Part shown: positions 15,343-24,124 of the stretch, one piece after another
Numbering within the stretch: position 1 is the first letter of the stretch
Layout of the letters: each line of letters starts with the position of its first letter
DNA from: Bacteroidales bacterium
Lineage (GTDB): Bacteria; Bacteroidota; Bacteroidia; Bacteroidales; UBA932
Assembly (NCBI GenBank): GCA_017535125.1
Contig: JAFXUS010000072.1
Coordinates: 1 to 29,423 of the forward strand
Length of the DNA: 29,423 nt
Direction: 5' to 3'
Notes under the pieces: generated by a model
Databases searched by the model: none
Told to the model about the DNA's origin: nothing
What the model saw: only the letters and a program-made list of their open reading frames with translations
Translations under genes and position numbers: made by a program

Positions 15343-16446
15343 TTATTTTTTATAATTGGTCTGATAGAAACGTTTCTTGACGACGACACCCGGGAAGGCG
15401 TTCTTGCGCACGCGGACCCAAAGCGGGGTGCCGAGGGCAGTGTAAGCCGTGTCCACGAGGGCGAAGCAGATGCTCTTCTCGAGGCTGATGGAGTGGTAGC
15501 CGGTCGTGACGACGCCGACCTCGGTGCCGTCTTCCAGTTCCACGGGATAGCCGTGGCGCGGGACGGCCTTGTCGGCGAGTTCGATGCCCACGAGCTTGCG
15601 GGCCACGCCGTTCGCTTTCTGGTCCACGAGTGCGTCCTTGCCGATGAATTCCGGCTTGTCCAGCTTGCAGAACATGCCCAGCCCGGCCATGACCGGAGAG
15701 ATGTCGGGCGTCAGTTCGTCGCCGTAGAGCGGCATGCCGGCTTCGAAGCGCAGCGTGTCTCGGCAGCCCAGGCCGCAGGGCTTCACGCCCGCGGTCAGGA
15801 GTATGTTCCAGTAATTGCGGATATGCGCCGGATCGGCGTAGATCTCGAATCCGTCCTCACCGGTATAGCCGGTGCGGCTCACGATCACGCGTTTGCCGTC
15901 GCGGACGGCATCCAGGAAAGTATAGAACGTGAGCGGAGCGGCTTCGGGAAATCCAAGTACGCCGCAGACGGCCTTTTCGGCCTCCGGGCCCTGGACGGCG
16001 ATCTGCCCCCAGGCGTCGGACTGGTTGTCGATCCTGACATCGAAACCGGCGGATTGCTCCAGCATCCAGGCGTAGTCCTTGTCGATGTTGGACGCGTTGA
16101 CCACCAGCAGGAAGTGCTGCGGTTCGCTTTCGCGATAGACCAGCAGGTCATCGACCGTACCCCCGTCGGGATAAAGCATCATGCCGTACAGGATGGCTCC
16201 CGGGGCGAGGAGACGGACGTCGTTGGTGAAAATGTGGTTCACATAGTTTTCTGCATCCGGGCCGCTGATGAAGATTTCGCCCATGTGGGAGACATCGAAC
16301 ACCCCGGCGGCGTGGCGGACGGCATTGTGCTCGTCGATGATGCCGCTGTATTGGATGGGCATGTCATATCCCGCAAAAGGGCTCATCTTGGCACCCAGCT
16401 CCACGTGGAGATCATGCAGACAAGTCGTTTTGAGAAGGTTATCCAT
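15343..16446 (-). CDS. gcvT: Aminomethyltransferase (glycine cleavage T protein)
   Basis: A 367-residue folate-dependent T protein that releases ammonia from aminomethyl-GcvH and forms 5,10-methylene-tetrahydrofolate. Family landmarks are FAGYDMPIQY (24-33), GVFDVSHMGEI (48-58), and GGTVDDLLVY (95-104), which holds the catalytic Asp pair D99-D100. Further on come SRTGYTGEDGFEI, CGLGCRDTLRFEAGMPLYG and a C-terminal barrel. Length is typical. It is the first gcv gene of the operon, 16 bp after a hypothetical gene that appears to carry the promoter. No glycine riboswitch is visible, because the leader region before that hypothetical gene is only about 20 nt. Confidence 0.97.
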   Translation of the reverse strand: MDNLLKTTCLHDLHVELGAKMSPFAGYDMPIQYSGIIDEHNAVRHAAGVFDVSHMGEIFISGPDAENYVNHIFTNDVRLLAPGAILYGMMLYPDGGTVDDLLVYRESEPQHFLLVVNASNIDKDYAWMLEQSAGFDVRIDNQSDAWGQIAVQGPEAEKAVCGVLGFPEAAPLTFYTFLDAVRDGKRVIVSRTGYTGEDGFEIYADPAHIRNYWNILLTAGVKPCGLGCRDTLRFEAGMPLYGDELTPDISPVMAGLGMFCKLDKPEFIGKDALVDQKANGVARKLVGIELADKAVPRHGYPVELEDGTEVGVVTTGYHSISLEKSICFALVDTAYTALGTPLWVRVRKNAFPGVVVKKRFYQTNYKK

Positions 16447-16462
16447 ATTGGTTATCAGTGTG

Positions 16463-16930
16463 TTACTTGAGGATTTCGAGGTCTTTCTTGAGGATCATCT
16501 TGGGGTCCATCATTTTCACTTTCTGGAAAAGGATGACCTGGTTGCCGAGCGAGAGATAGACCTTGTCTTCGTGCTTGCCCTTGCGCCACCATTTGTAGAA
16601 TCCGACCGGATCGTTCTCGAAAGGAATCTTGGCCAGGATCCCGGAACTGTAGCCGGGATAGTCGATGACCAGCCGCAAGCCCATGAATTTCTTATAATAA
16701 TCGGGATCCGCGCGGCGAAGCTTGCTGACAAGCGGATTGAGCACTTCCATCGTATCGACCTGGAGGACTTTGTCCCGGACAATCATCCGATGGATCCGGA
16801 CGGGGTCCAGATTGAGCCAGGCACCCATGCGGAGGGTCTTGGGCCCTTCTTCGGTGTCCAGCGTCAACTCGTCCATCGAGAAATAAATCTTCTCGGGATC
16901 AAGCGGATATTGTGCTACTTCCGTTGCCAT
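16463..16930 (-). CDS. Hypothetical protein heading the gcv operon
   Basis: A 155-residue soluble-looking protein with no signal peptide or membrane segment. Visible features are an N-terminal YFSMDELTLDTEEGPKTLRM region, a central YYKKFMGLRLVIDYPGY, an aromatic and basic stretch PVGFYKWWRKGKHEDKVYLS (about 107-126), and a Lys-rich C-terminus ending LKKDLEILK. I do not recognise the family. It is the promoter-proximal gene, 16 bp before gcvT, so it is co-expressed with the glycine cleavage genes; whether it takes part in the pathway is unknown. The start ATG (16930) lies about 19 bp downstream of a good -7 box. Confidence 0.75.
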   Translation of the reverse strand: MATEVAQYPLDPEKIYFSMDELTLDTEEGPKTLRMGAWLNLDPVRIHRMIVRDKVLQVDTMEVLNPLVSKLRRADPDYYKKFMGLRLVIDYPGYSSGILAKIPFENDPVGFYKWWRKGKHEDKVYLSLGNQVILFQKVKMMDPKMILKKDLEILK

Positions 16931-16948
16931 TCACTTAATACGCATCAA

Positions 16949-16956
16949 CAAAAGTA
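16949..16956 (-). promoter_or_regulatory. -7 box for the gcv operon
   Basis: On the minus strand this reads TACTTTTG (TAnnTTTG). It lies 19 bp upstream of ATG 16930, giving a leader of only about 15 nt, too short for a riboswitch. Confidence 0.55.
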
Positions 16957-16992
16957 GCATTTTATTTTGATTTTTCCTATTTTTACGCCGCT

Positions 16993-17592
16993 ATGCAGCG
17001 AATTTTTACAGATTTTTCCGCTCTCGAAGGGACAAATTGTTACTGCTCGGCGGACAGTGCGGACCGTATCCGGCGTGCCGTCTCCGGGCAGCCGCTGCAT
17101 GCCTTTCACGAGATCGGAACCGGGGATTACCATTATCAAACGCTGTTCTGGCTGGAACGGATTGACGAACCCTTCTCACTGGTCCTGTTCGACCATCATC
17201 CCGACGACCAGGCCGGTGCCTTCGGCGCGGAACTGCTGAGCTGCGGCAGCTGGGTTGCGGAGGCCCGCAAACTCCCCTTGCTGCGCGCAGACCGCTGGAT
17301 CCGCGACGCCGCGGACTTCCCCGCCCTGGACAGCCTCCCCGCGCTGCCGGTTTACATTTCCATCGACCTGGACGTTCTTTCAAAAGAATTCGCCCGCACG
17401 GACTGGGATCAGGGCGACATGACGCTGGAAGAGCTGTCGGCTGCAATCGGCAGGCTGACGGCCGCGCACCGCGTGCTGGGCGTGGACCTGTGCGGCGGCA
17501 ACACGCCAGAAAAAGGAGCCTCCCCGGCTGACCTTGCAATGAATGCAAGCGCCGGGGAGGCCCTGTACGGATTGTTCCGGGATCTTATCTGA
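16993..17592 (+). CDS. Minimal arginase-fold (ureohydrolase-like) protein
   Basis: A 199-residue protein whose motif order follows the arginase/deacetylase-like fold: GTGDYHY (43-49 region, cf. GGDHS), LVLFDHHPDD (63-72, cf. DAHxD), VYISIDLDVL (120-129, cf. SxDxDxxDP) and VLGVDLCGGNTP (161-172, cf. the final metal/guanidinium motif). True arginases and agmatinases are about 290-320 residues and carry Glu in the last motif, where this protein has Gly (G168). The Asp/His metal ligands look sufficient for a Mn2+ pair. The substrate is unknown; calling it arginase would be too specific. It ends 8 bp inside the convergent TonB-domain gene. A weak -7-like TATTTTTA lies just upstream (16979-16986), leaving almost no leader. 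Confidence 0.75.
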   Translation: MQRIFTDFSALEGTNCYCSADSADRIRRAVSGQPLHAFHEIGTGDYHYQTLFWLERIDEPFSLVLFDHHPDDQAGAFGAELLSCGSWVAEARKLPLLRADRWIRDAADFPALDSLPALPVYISIDLDVLSKEFARTDWDQGDMTLEELSAAIGRLTAAHRVLGVDLCGGNTPEKGASPADLAMNASAGEALYGLFRDLI

Positions 17593-18145
17593 GGATCTTG
17601 AACGTAACGGGGATCGAGCAGGTCACCGGCACGTTCTTGCCGTTCTGCACAGCCGGCGTCCAGGCCGGAGCGCTGTTCACGACGCGGAGAGCCTCGGCGT
17701 CCAGTTCGGGATCCACACCCTTGACGACTTTCGCGTTGCGGATCTTGCCGTTGGCATCGACCACGAAGTTCACAGTCACCTTGCCCTCGACGTCATTGTC
17801 AATCGCGCTCTGCGGATACTTGATGTTCTCCTGAACGTACTTGACGAAAGAATCGGCGTCACCGCCGTTGAACGTAGGCTTGGCCTCGACGGTGGCGTAA
17901 GGCACGATGCCGTCAAGCTTCTCGAGGGCCTCGTCGGTACGCTCGATCGCGTCCTTGGCAGCCTCACCGAGCTCATTGGCGGCTTCATCGACAGCTTCCA
18001 GACCTTCCTGGGCAGCACCCTCGACAGCCTCGATGGCGTCTTCGGCGGCGTCCTTGATTTCCTCGCTTCCCTTGCCTTCATTCTTGCAGGAGAAAACCAT
18101 CATCGCGCATGCGGCGATCATGGAAATAGCATAAATCTTTTTCAT
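17585..18145 (-). CDS. Lipoprotein with TonB C-terminal domain
   Basis: A 186-residue protein with a lipoprotein signal (MMVFSC, Cys20). Residues about 26-80 form an Ala/Glu-rich amphipathic helix with repeated AAxEAxE-type units. A TonB C-terminal domain occupies about 90-186 (YVQENIKYPQSAI, EGKVTVNFVVDANGKI, PELDAEALRVV, WTPAVQNGK). Classical TonB is anchored by an N-terminal TM helix with a Pro-rich spacer; both are absent here. Anchoring by lipid makes a role as energy transducer doubtful. It may be a structural or cell-envelope binding protein that reuses the domain. A paralogous domain is found at 22268-22978. The gene is monocistronic and overlaps its convergent neighbour by 8 bp. Confidence 0.85.
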   Translation of the reverse strand: MKKIYAISMIAACAMMVFSCKNEGKGSEEIKDAAEDAIEAVEGAAQEGLEAVDEAANELGEAAKDAIERTDEALEKLDGIVPYATVEAKPTFNGGDADSFVKYVQENIKYPQSAIDNDVEGKVTVNFVVDANGKIRNAKVVKGVDPELDAEALRVVNSAPAWTPAVQNGKNVPVTCSIPVTFKILR

Positions 18146-18177
18146 GACTATAAATGAGTTAAACAGTTTTCCGGGTG

Positions 18178-18185
18178 CAAATGTA
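18178..18185 (-). promoter_or_regulatory. -7 box for the TonB-domain lipoprotein gene
   Basis: On the minus strand this reads TACATTTG, a full TAnnTTTG match, 33 bp before ATG 18145. Confidence 0.6.
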
Positions 18186-18256
18186 GTAATAAATCCATTT
18201 CGTTGTTAAAAAATTTTATAAATTTTTACATGCGTCCGGATGTCGGGAAATATTAT

Positions 18257-18264
18257 TAAATTTG
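18257..18264 (+). promoter_or_regulatory. -7 box abutting the cstA-like start codon
   Basis: TAAATTTG matches TAnnTTTG and ends only 4 nt before ATG 18269, which predicts a leaderless or nearly leaderless transcript. Confidence 0.5.
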
Positions 18265-18268
18265 TGGT

Positions 18269-19726
18269 ATGGTTTCATTCTTCATCAGCGTTATCGCCCT
18301 GATTCTCGGCTTCCTGCTCTACGGCAAATTCGTGGAGCGGGTGTTCGGCCCGGATCCAGCGCGTCCGACGCCCGCCGTATCCAAGGCGGACGGTATAGAC
18401 TTCATCGCCCTCCCGAGTTGGAAGGTCTTCATGATCCAATTCCTCAACATCGCGGGCACGGGACCCATTTTCGGCGCCATCATGGGCGCGAAATTCGGCC
18501 CTGCGGCCTACCTCTGGATCGTGCTGGGCTGCATTTTCGGCGGCGCCGTGCATGATTACCTCAGCGGCATGCTGTCGCTGCGGCACGGAGGCGTCGGCCT
18601 GCCCGAACTGATCGGGACCTACCTCGGCAAGCGAGCCAAGACCGTGATGCTCTGCTTCTCGATCCTGCTGTTGTTGCTGGTCGGCGCCGTGTTCGTGTAC
18701 AGCCCGGCCGTCATCCTGAAGGACCTGGCCGGCGACGGCACCAACTCTGCCTTCATGATCTGGGTGGGCGCCATCTTCATCTATTATATCATCGCCACGA
18801 TGCTGCCGATCGACAAGATCATCGGCAAGATCTACCCGGTCTTCGCCATCGCCCTGATCTTCATGGCCGTGGCCCTGATGGTCGGGCTGATCATCAAGAT
18901 GCCGCAGATTCCGGAGATCTGGGACGGCCTGCAGAACCGCAGCCAGACCTGGGGCGGCAAGGGACAGCCCATGTGGCCGTACATGTTCGTGACCATCGCC
19001 TGCGGAGCCATCAGCGGCTTCCATGCAACGCAGAGTCCCCTGATGGCGCGCTGCCTGAAGAATGAGAAACTGGGCCGCCCCGTCTTCTACGGCTCGATGA
19101 TTAGCGAAGGACTCGTCGCCCTGATCTGGGCGGCCGTCTCCTCCTATTTCTTCTTCGGCGGCGGCGCCGCTGAAGTGGGCGGTACCTTCGCGGACGCCGC
19201 TCCGACCGTGGTCACGAAGGTCTCCCGCAGCTGGCTCGGCATCGCCGGCAGCATCCTCGCCCTGTGCGGCGTGGTGGCCGCGCCGATCACCAGTGGCGAC
19301 ACCGCGCTCCGCAGTGCGCGCCTGATCATCGCGGACTTCCTGCATTTCGACCAGAAAGCGGTCGGCAAGCGGCTCGCCATCAGCGTCCCGCTCTTCGCCG
19401 TGGCTGCGCTGTTGCTTTGGTTCAACATCGCCAACGAGGACGGTTTCAACGTGATCTGGCGCTATTTCGGCTGGGCCAACCAGACCCTCGCCGTCTTCAC
19501 GCTCTGGGCGCTGACCGTTTATCTGACGCGCGAGCGCAAGGGCGCCTATTACCTGATGACCCTGCTGCCGGCTTGCCTGATGACGGCCGTCAGCGTGACG
19601 TATATCTGCATTGCGCAGATCGGATTCAACCTTCCCCTCGCCTGGAACCGCTGGATCGGCGGCGTCGTGATCATCGTATCCTTTGCCCTCTTCTTCACCT
19701 GGAAACGTAAATCATCTACCAAATAA
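18269..19726 (+). CDS. CstA-family carbon starvation / pyruvate-peptide transporter
   Basis: A 485-residue polytopic membrane protein with about a dozen hydrophobic segments. The N-terminus ILGFLLYGKFVERVFGPD, followed by TPA, is typical of the CstA family. Also conserved are FLNIAGTGPIFGAIMGAKFG, IFGGAVHDYLSGMLSLRHGG, ISGFHATQSPLMARCL and APITSGDTALRSARLIIAD. E. coli CstA and BtsT, linked to peptide and pyruvate uptake, are about 700 residues. This is the shorter form common in anaerobes, lacking the extra C-terminal helices. The substrate cannot be read from the sequence. It heads a rightward cluster, with ettA starting 3 bp after its stop. Confidence 0.9.
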   Translation: MVSFFISVIALILGFLLYGKFVERVFGPDPARPTPAVSKADGIDFIALPSWKVFMIQFLNIAGTGPIFGAIMGAKFGPAAYLWIVLGCIFGGAVHDYLSGMLSLRHGGVGLPELIGTYLGKRAKTVMLCFSILLLLLVGAVFVYSPAVILKDLAGDGTNSAFMIWVGAIFIYYIIATMLPIDKIIGKIYPVFAIALIFMAVALMVGLIIKMPQIPEIWDGLQNRSQTWGGKGQPMWPYMFVTIACGAISGFHATQSPLMARCLKNEKLGRPVFYGSMISEGLVALIWAAVSSYFFFGGGAAEVGGTFADAAPTVVTKVSRSWLGIAGSILALCGVVAAPITSGDTALRSARLIIADFLHFDQKAVGKRLAISVPLFAVAALLLWFNIANEDGFNVIWRYFGWANQTLAVFTLWALTVYLTRERKGAYYLMTLLPACLMTAVSVTYICIAQIGFNLPLAWNRWIGGVVIIVSFALFFTWKRKSSTK

Positions 19727-19729
19727 CTT

Positions 19730-21406
<1,677 letters not shown>

Positions 21407-21407
21407 G

Positions 21408-21797
21408 ATGGGAAAAGGATATACAGACGATATCAAGAAACTCCAGGAGAGCATCAAGCGCCTGAACGAGATCAAGGACGTCCTCTACGCCGTGGAAGAC
21501 GTGGCGTTGGAAGTAGAGCGCGGCGTGAGCGAGATCGACGCCCGCATTCCCTTGCGGGAGAATCTGGGAGAAATCAAGGACGGCGAGCAGCGCGCCCAGG
21601 CCGAACATGCCCTGGATCTGCTGGAAGAGACTTTCGCGCTCATCGACGAGATTCTCGGCCCGCCCGAGGATGAACTGACCGGCGAACCGGTCGGTACGCC
21701 GATGGATCCGGTCGCCCGCGGCTCCCGCCCCAGCGAACTCCGCCTGGAGGACTTCCTCCGCAGCTACAAACCCGGCAAGAAAACCAAAGTAAGTTAA
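21408..21797 (+). CDS. Small coiled-coil hypothetical protein
   Basis: A 129-residue soluble protein with no signal. Residues about 5-50 have a heptad-like pattern (IKKLQESIKRLNEIKDVLYAV), and residues 60-83 form a second acidic helix (AEHALDLLEETFALIDEILG). A Pro-rich linker and a basic tail (SYKPGKKTKVS) follow. I do not recognise the family. It begins 1 bp after the ettA stop codon and ends 6 bp before the next gene, so it is almost certainly co-translated with ettA. Confidence 0.7.
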   Translation: MGKGYTDDIKKLQESIKRLNEIKDVLYAVEDVALEVERGVSEIDARIPLRENLGEIKDGEQRAQAEHALDLLEETFALIDEILGPPEDELTGEPVGTPMDPVARGSRPSELRLEDFLRSYKPGKKTKVS

Positions 21798-21803
21798 CAG
21801 AAT

Positions 21804-22247
21804 ATGGCCTACGACATTTCCCTCAAACTCCCCCAGGGCTGGGTCTCCGACCTGGACACGTACGTTGACGAAAGCGGTGTGGAGATCACGCACCTCTCCT
21901 GCCATCTGCCCAACGACAAGAGACAGACCGACGAGGCGCTGATCGATGCCTACGTGGGCCCGATGCCCGATGACACCACGGCGGCCGACCAGGCGCTGGC
22001 CAATTACGCCGACATGGTCGGTTTCGACGAGGAAGATCCGGACGATTTCGATCCCATCATCGAATGGCCGTTCAACGGCAAGAAAGCCTATGGTTTCGAG
22101 GCCCTCGCGGAAGATGATTCCCCGATGCGCATGATGAGCATCGAGCTCAAGAAAAACATTCTCGTCATCCTGGTCGTCCTGGCTAAAGATGACGAAACGC
22201 TCAGGCAAGCCGTCGAACTTGCCGAGCGTGGTCTTCGCCTGAAATAG
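21804..22247 (+). CDS. Acidic hypothetical protein
   Basis: A 147-residue, strongly acidic cytosolic protein. It has a DEEDPDDFDP stretch (about 75-84). An N-terminal KLPQGWVSDLDTYVDESGVEI region and a C-terminal ELKKNILVILVVLAKDDETL strand/helix are also visible. The pattern of alternating strands with a late hydrophobic strand could be a small alpha/beta sandwich. I do not recognise it. It lies 6 bp after the coiled-coil gene and 20 bp before an exported TonB-domain gene, in the ettA cluster. Confidence 0.7.
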   Translation: MAYDISLKLPQGWVSDLDTYVDESGVEITHLSCHLPNDKRQTDEALIDAYVGPMPDDTTAADQALANYADMVGFDEEDPDDFDPIIEWPFNGKKAYGFEALAEDDSPMRMMSIELKKNILVILVVLAKDDETLRQAVELAERGLRLK

Positions 22248-22267
22248 CAATCTTCAAACCCTCAGAT

Positions 22268-22978
22268 ATGAAACGACTGTTGTTGTCCCTGCTGACCGTC
22301 TGCATGCTTGCGGCCGGCCTGTTTGCCCAGGACGGAAAGAACCTTCCTGTTCTGAAAGGCAACACCTTGACTTATAACGGCCAGAGCGTGGAGTTGAGCG
22401 GCAAGATGGCGACCATTACCCTGATCGGCTGGAGCCTCCCCTCTTCGGACATCATTATTGAAGAGGGCACGACGGAGGCCCAGGTTAAAAATTGCCGGCA
22501 GATGCTCAAGGATGCCGGTTATCCCGAGAAGGACTTCCGTCTGATGACGGAGCAGCAGTTCGCGGAAGAAGCCGCAAAAGAGGCTGCGGCGCGAGCTGCT
22601 GAAAACGCCGGCGATGAAGCGAATGCGGAAGAATTGGAAAAGGCCGTTTCCGCTCCGGTTGAAGGCAGCATCTATGACAGTGTCGAAGAACAGCCGATCT
22701 TCAAGGGCGGCGAGGACATCGCGCATTGGGTGGCCAACCACCTCAAGTACCCGGTCAAGGCCAGAGAAGATGGCATTTCCGGACGTGTTACGGTTCGTTT
22801 CGTCGTCACCGACAAGGGCATGGTCCGTCAGGTCAAGGTGATGCGCGGGGTGGAAGAATCGCTCGACAAAGAAGCCGTCCGCGTCATTGCCGCGACATCC
22901 GGCAAATGGTTCCCCGGAGTAAAAGACGGCAAACGCGTCAATACCCGCCTGGTCATGCCGATCGTTTTCCAACTGTAA
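22268..22978 (+). CDS. Exported protein with TonB C-terminal domain
   Basis: A 236-residue protein with a cleavable-looking signal peptide (about 1-20, LFAQ). Next is an N-terminal region with KGNTLTYNGQSVELSG, then an Ala/Glu-rich helix (about 98-122, EEAAKEAAARAAENAG). The TonB C-terminal domain is at about 140-236 (WVANHLKYPVKAR, SGRVTVRFVVTDKGMVRQVK, WFPGVKDGKRV). There is no N-terminal TM anchor with a Pro-rich spacer as in true TonB. The domain is paralogous to that of the lipoprotein at 17585-18145, with similar spacing between motifs. It may bind envelope partners rather than transduce energy. It is the last gene of the rightward cluster, and its stop codon lies within the terminator stem. 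Confidence 0.85.
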   Translation: MKRLLLSLLTVCMLAAGLFAQDGKNLPVLKGNTLTYNGQSVELSGKMATITLIGWSLPSSDIIIEEGTTEAQVKNCRQMLKDAGYPEKDFRLMTEQQFAEEAAKEAAARAAENAGDEANAEELEKAVSAPVEGSIYDSVEEQPIFKGGEDIAHWVANHLKYPVKAREDGISGRVTVRFVVTDKGMVRQVKVMRGVEESLDKEAVRVIAATSGKWFPGVKDGKRVNTRLVMPIVFQL

Positions 22979-23015
22979 TGAAAAAGGCCCGCAGACTTGC
23001 GAGCCTTTTTCATTA
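22976..23015. terminator. Bidirectional terminator spanning both stop codons
   Basis: A perfect 13-bp outer stem (22976-22988 with 23003-23015) is capped by a further 4-bp CGCA/TGCG stem, with A-runs and T-runs in the arms. The arms contain the TAA of the rightward TonB-domain gene (22976-22978) and the TAA of the leftward SH3 gene (23013-23015). Confidence 0.85.
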
Positions 23016-24101
23016 CGGGCAGGTGGTGTACGGGTTGCCGCAGAGCCATTTCCTCTCGATCCAGCCCGTGCCGGCTTTGGCCTTGACCTTCACCCATTCT
23101 CCGTCCGGACTCATGTCCATCGGGCGGACGGCTGCCTCCTGATCCCGGATGACAGCTGCGATGCCTGACTCGGCGGAGGGTTCCTTATACAGGTTCAGCG
23201 CCTCCCCGCCGTAGTTGCGGGTACGCATCTGCAATACGGAATAATGGATCCAGGCTTCGTTCTCAACGGGCTTGCCGTTGATGAGCTTGGCGTGGATCTG
23301 CCACCAGCCGTTCTTGGGATTGTAGATGGTCAGGATATCGCTATCGCCTTCATCCCAGTCTTCGTAGTCTTCGTCATTTGCCCGAGCCGGCGTCGCAACC
23401 TTCTCCCCGAGGCGGGCGATGATCTTGCCGCCCGGCGTCGCGCGGATATTGGTGATGCCGGAAGGATCGGGGTCGTTGACATAGCAACTGATGGCGTTCG
23501 CAGCGGATTCCTGATAGACGAAGACGCCGTCCTCCAGGACAATATGGTCAGAAGGATAATACTGGCTGAACACCTCGATGGCATCGCCGCTGCGCGGAAG
23601 GAGGAAATTGTCCACGAAGCCATAGTTCATCCCGGACGGTTCGCGGGCCGGCTTCATCACGCCCTTGCCCAGGTCCACATTCAGGAAATAGATGCGTGGC
23701 AGCGTGTCTTCGTCGTGATTTACCATCTTGATCACGAACCAGCCTTTATTGCTTCCCAGCGGCCAGAAACGGGCTTCCGCCTCGGCAATATCGTCCGATT
23801 TCAGGTTGATCTTGACATAGTGGTTCTTCTCGTCCAGCGTGAACTTCTCGACGGGGATGTCGATGTTCTCTGCGTCGCCGGTGAACTGCGCCAGCAGGGC
23901 GTGCAGCATCGGATTGGCTGCATACGCCTGCGCGAACGAGATCACCATCTCGTCGAACACATGTTCGCGTTCTGCGTTGGAGAAGGAATACTCCTTCTTG
24001 CTGTCCCAGTTGTGCGCGATGCCGAAGAGGGTCAGCTTCTGCTGGCCGGAAAGCGGCAGCATGCACATCAGGCTCAGGGTTGCGATTAGGATCTTTTTCA
24101 T
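23013..24101 (-). CDS. Exported SH3-domain protein
   Basis: A 362-residue protein with a signal peptide (about 1-19, PLSG before QQKL). The first 200 residues have no family I can name; they contain FDEMVISFAQAYAANPMLHALL and strand-rich text. Two SH3-like domains follow. One is at about 213-292 (TNIRATPGGKIIARL, GWWQIHAKL, EAWIHYSVLQM), the other at about 302-362 (LNLYKEPSAE, GEWVKVKAKAGTGWIERKWL), ending in the CGNPYTTCP tail seen in many Bacteroidales SH3 proteins. Such domains often bind peptidoglycan. I start at ATG 24101 because the longer open frame lies inside the upstream DUF2207 gene. It is the last gene of a leftward four-gene cluster. Confidence 0.85.
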   Translation of the reverse strand: MKKILIATLSLMCMLPLSGQQKLTLFGIAHNWDSKKEYSFSNAEREHVFDEMVISFAQAYAANPMLHALLAQFTGDAENIDIPVEKFTLDEKNHYVKINLKSDDIAEAEARFWPLGSNKGWFVIKMVNHDEDTLPRIYFLNVDLGKGVMKPAREPSGMNYGFVDNFLLPRSGDAIEVFSQYYPSDHIVLEDGVFVYQESAANAISCYVNDPDPSGITNIRATPGGKIIARLGEKVATPARANDEDYEDWDEGDSDILTIYNPKNGWWQIHAKLINGKPVENEAWIHYSVLQMRTRNYGGEALNLYKEPSAESGIAAVIRDQEAAVRPMDMSPDGEWVKVKAKAGTGWIERKWLCGNPYTTCP

Positions 24102-24124
24102 ATCGGTTGGTATTGATTCCGTGT

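Noticed and set aside
13690..16470. A 926-codon open frame antisense to gcvT, gcvH and gcvPA
   Set aside because: It is a mirror of the GC-biased third codon positions of three clearly conserved genes on the other strand. It has no recognisable domain and crosses gene boundaries.
16931..16992. Glycine riboswitch before the gcv operon
   Set aside because: The intergenic region is 62 bp and is shared with a divergent gene. The predicted leader is about 15 nt, too short for an aptamer.
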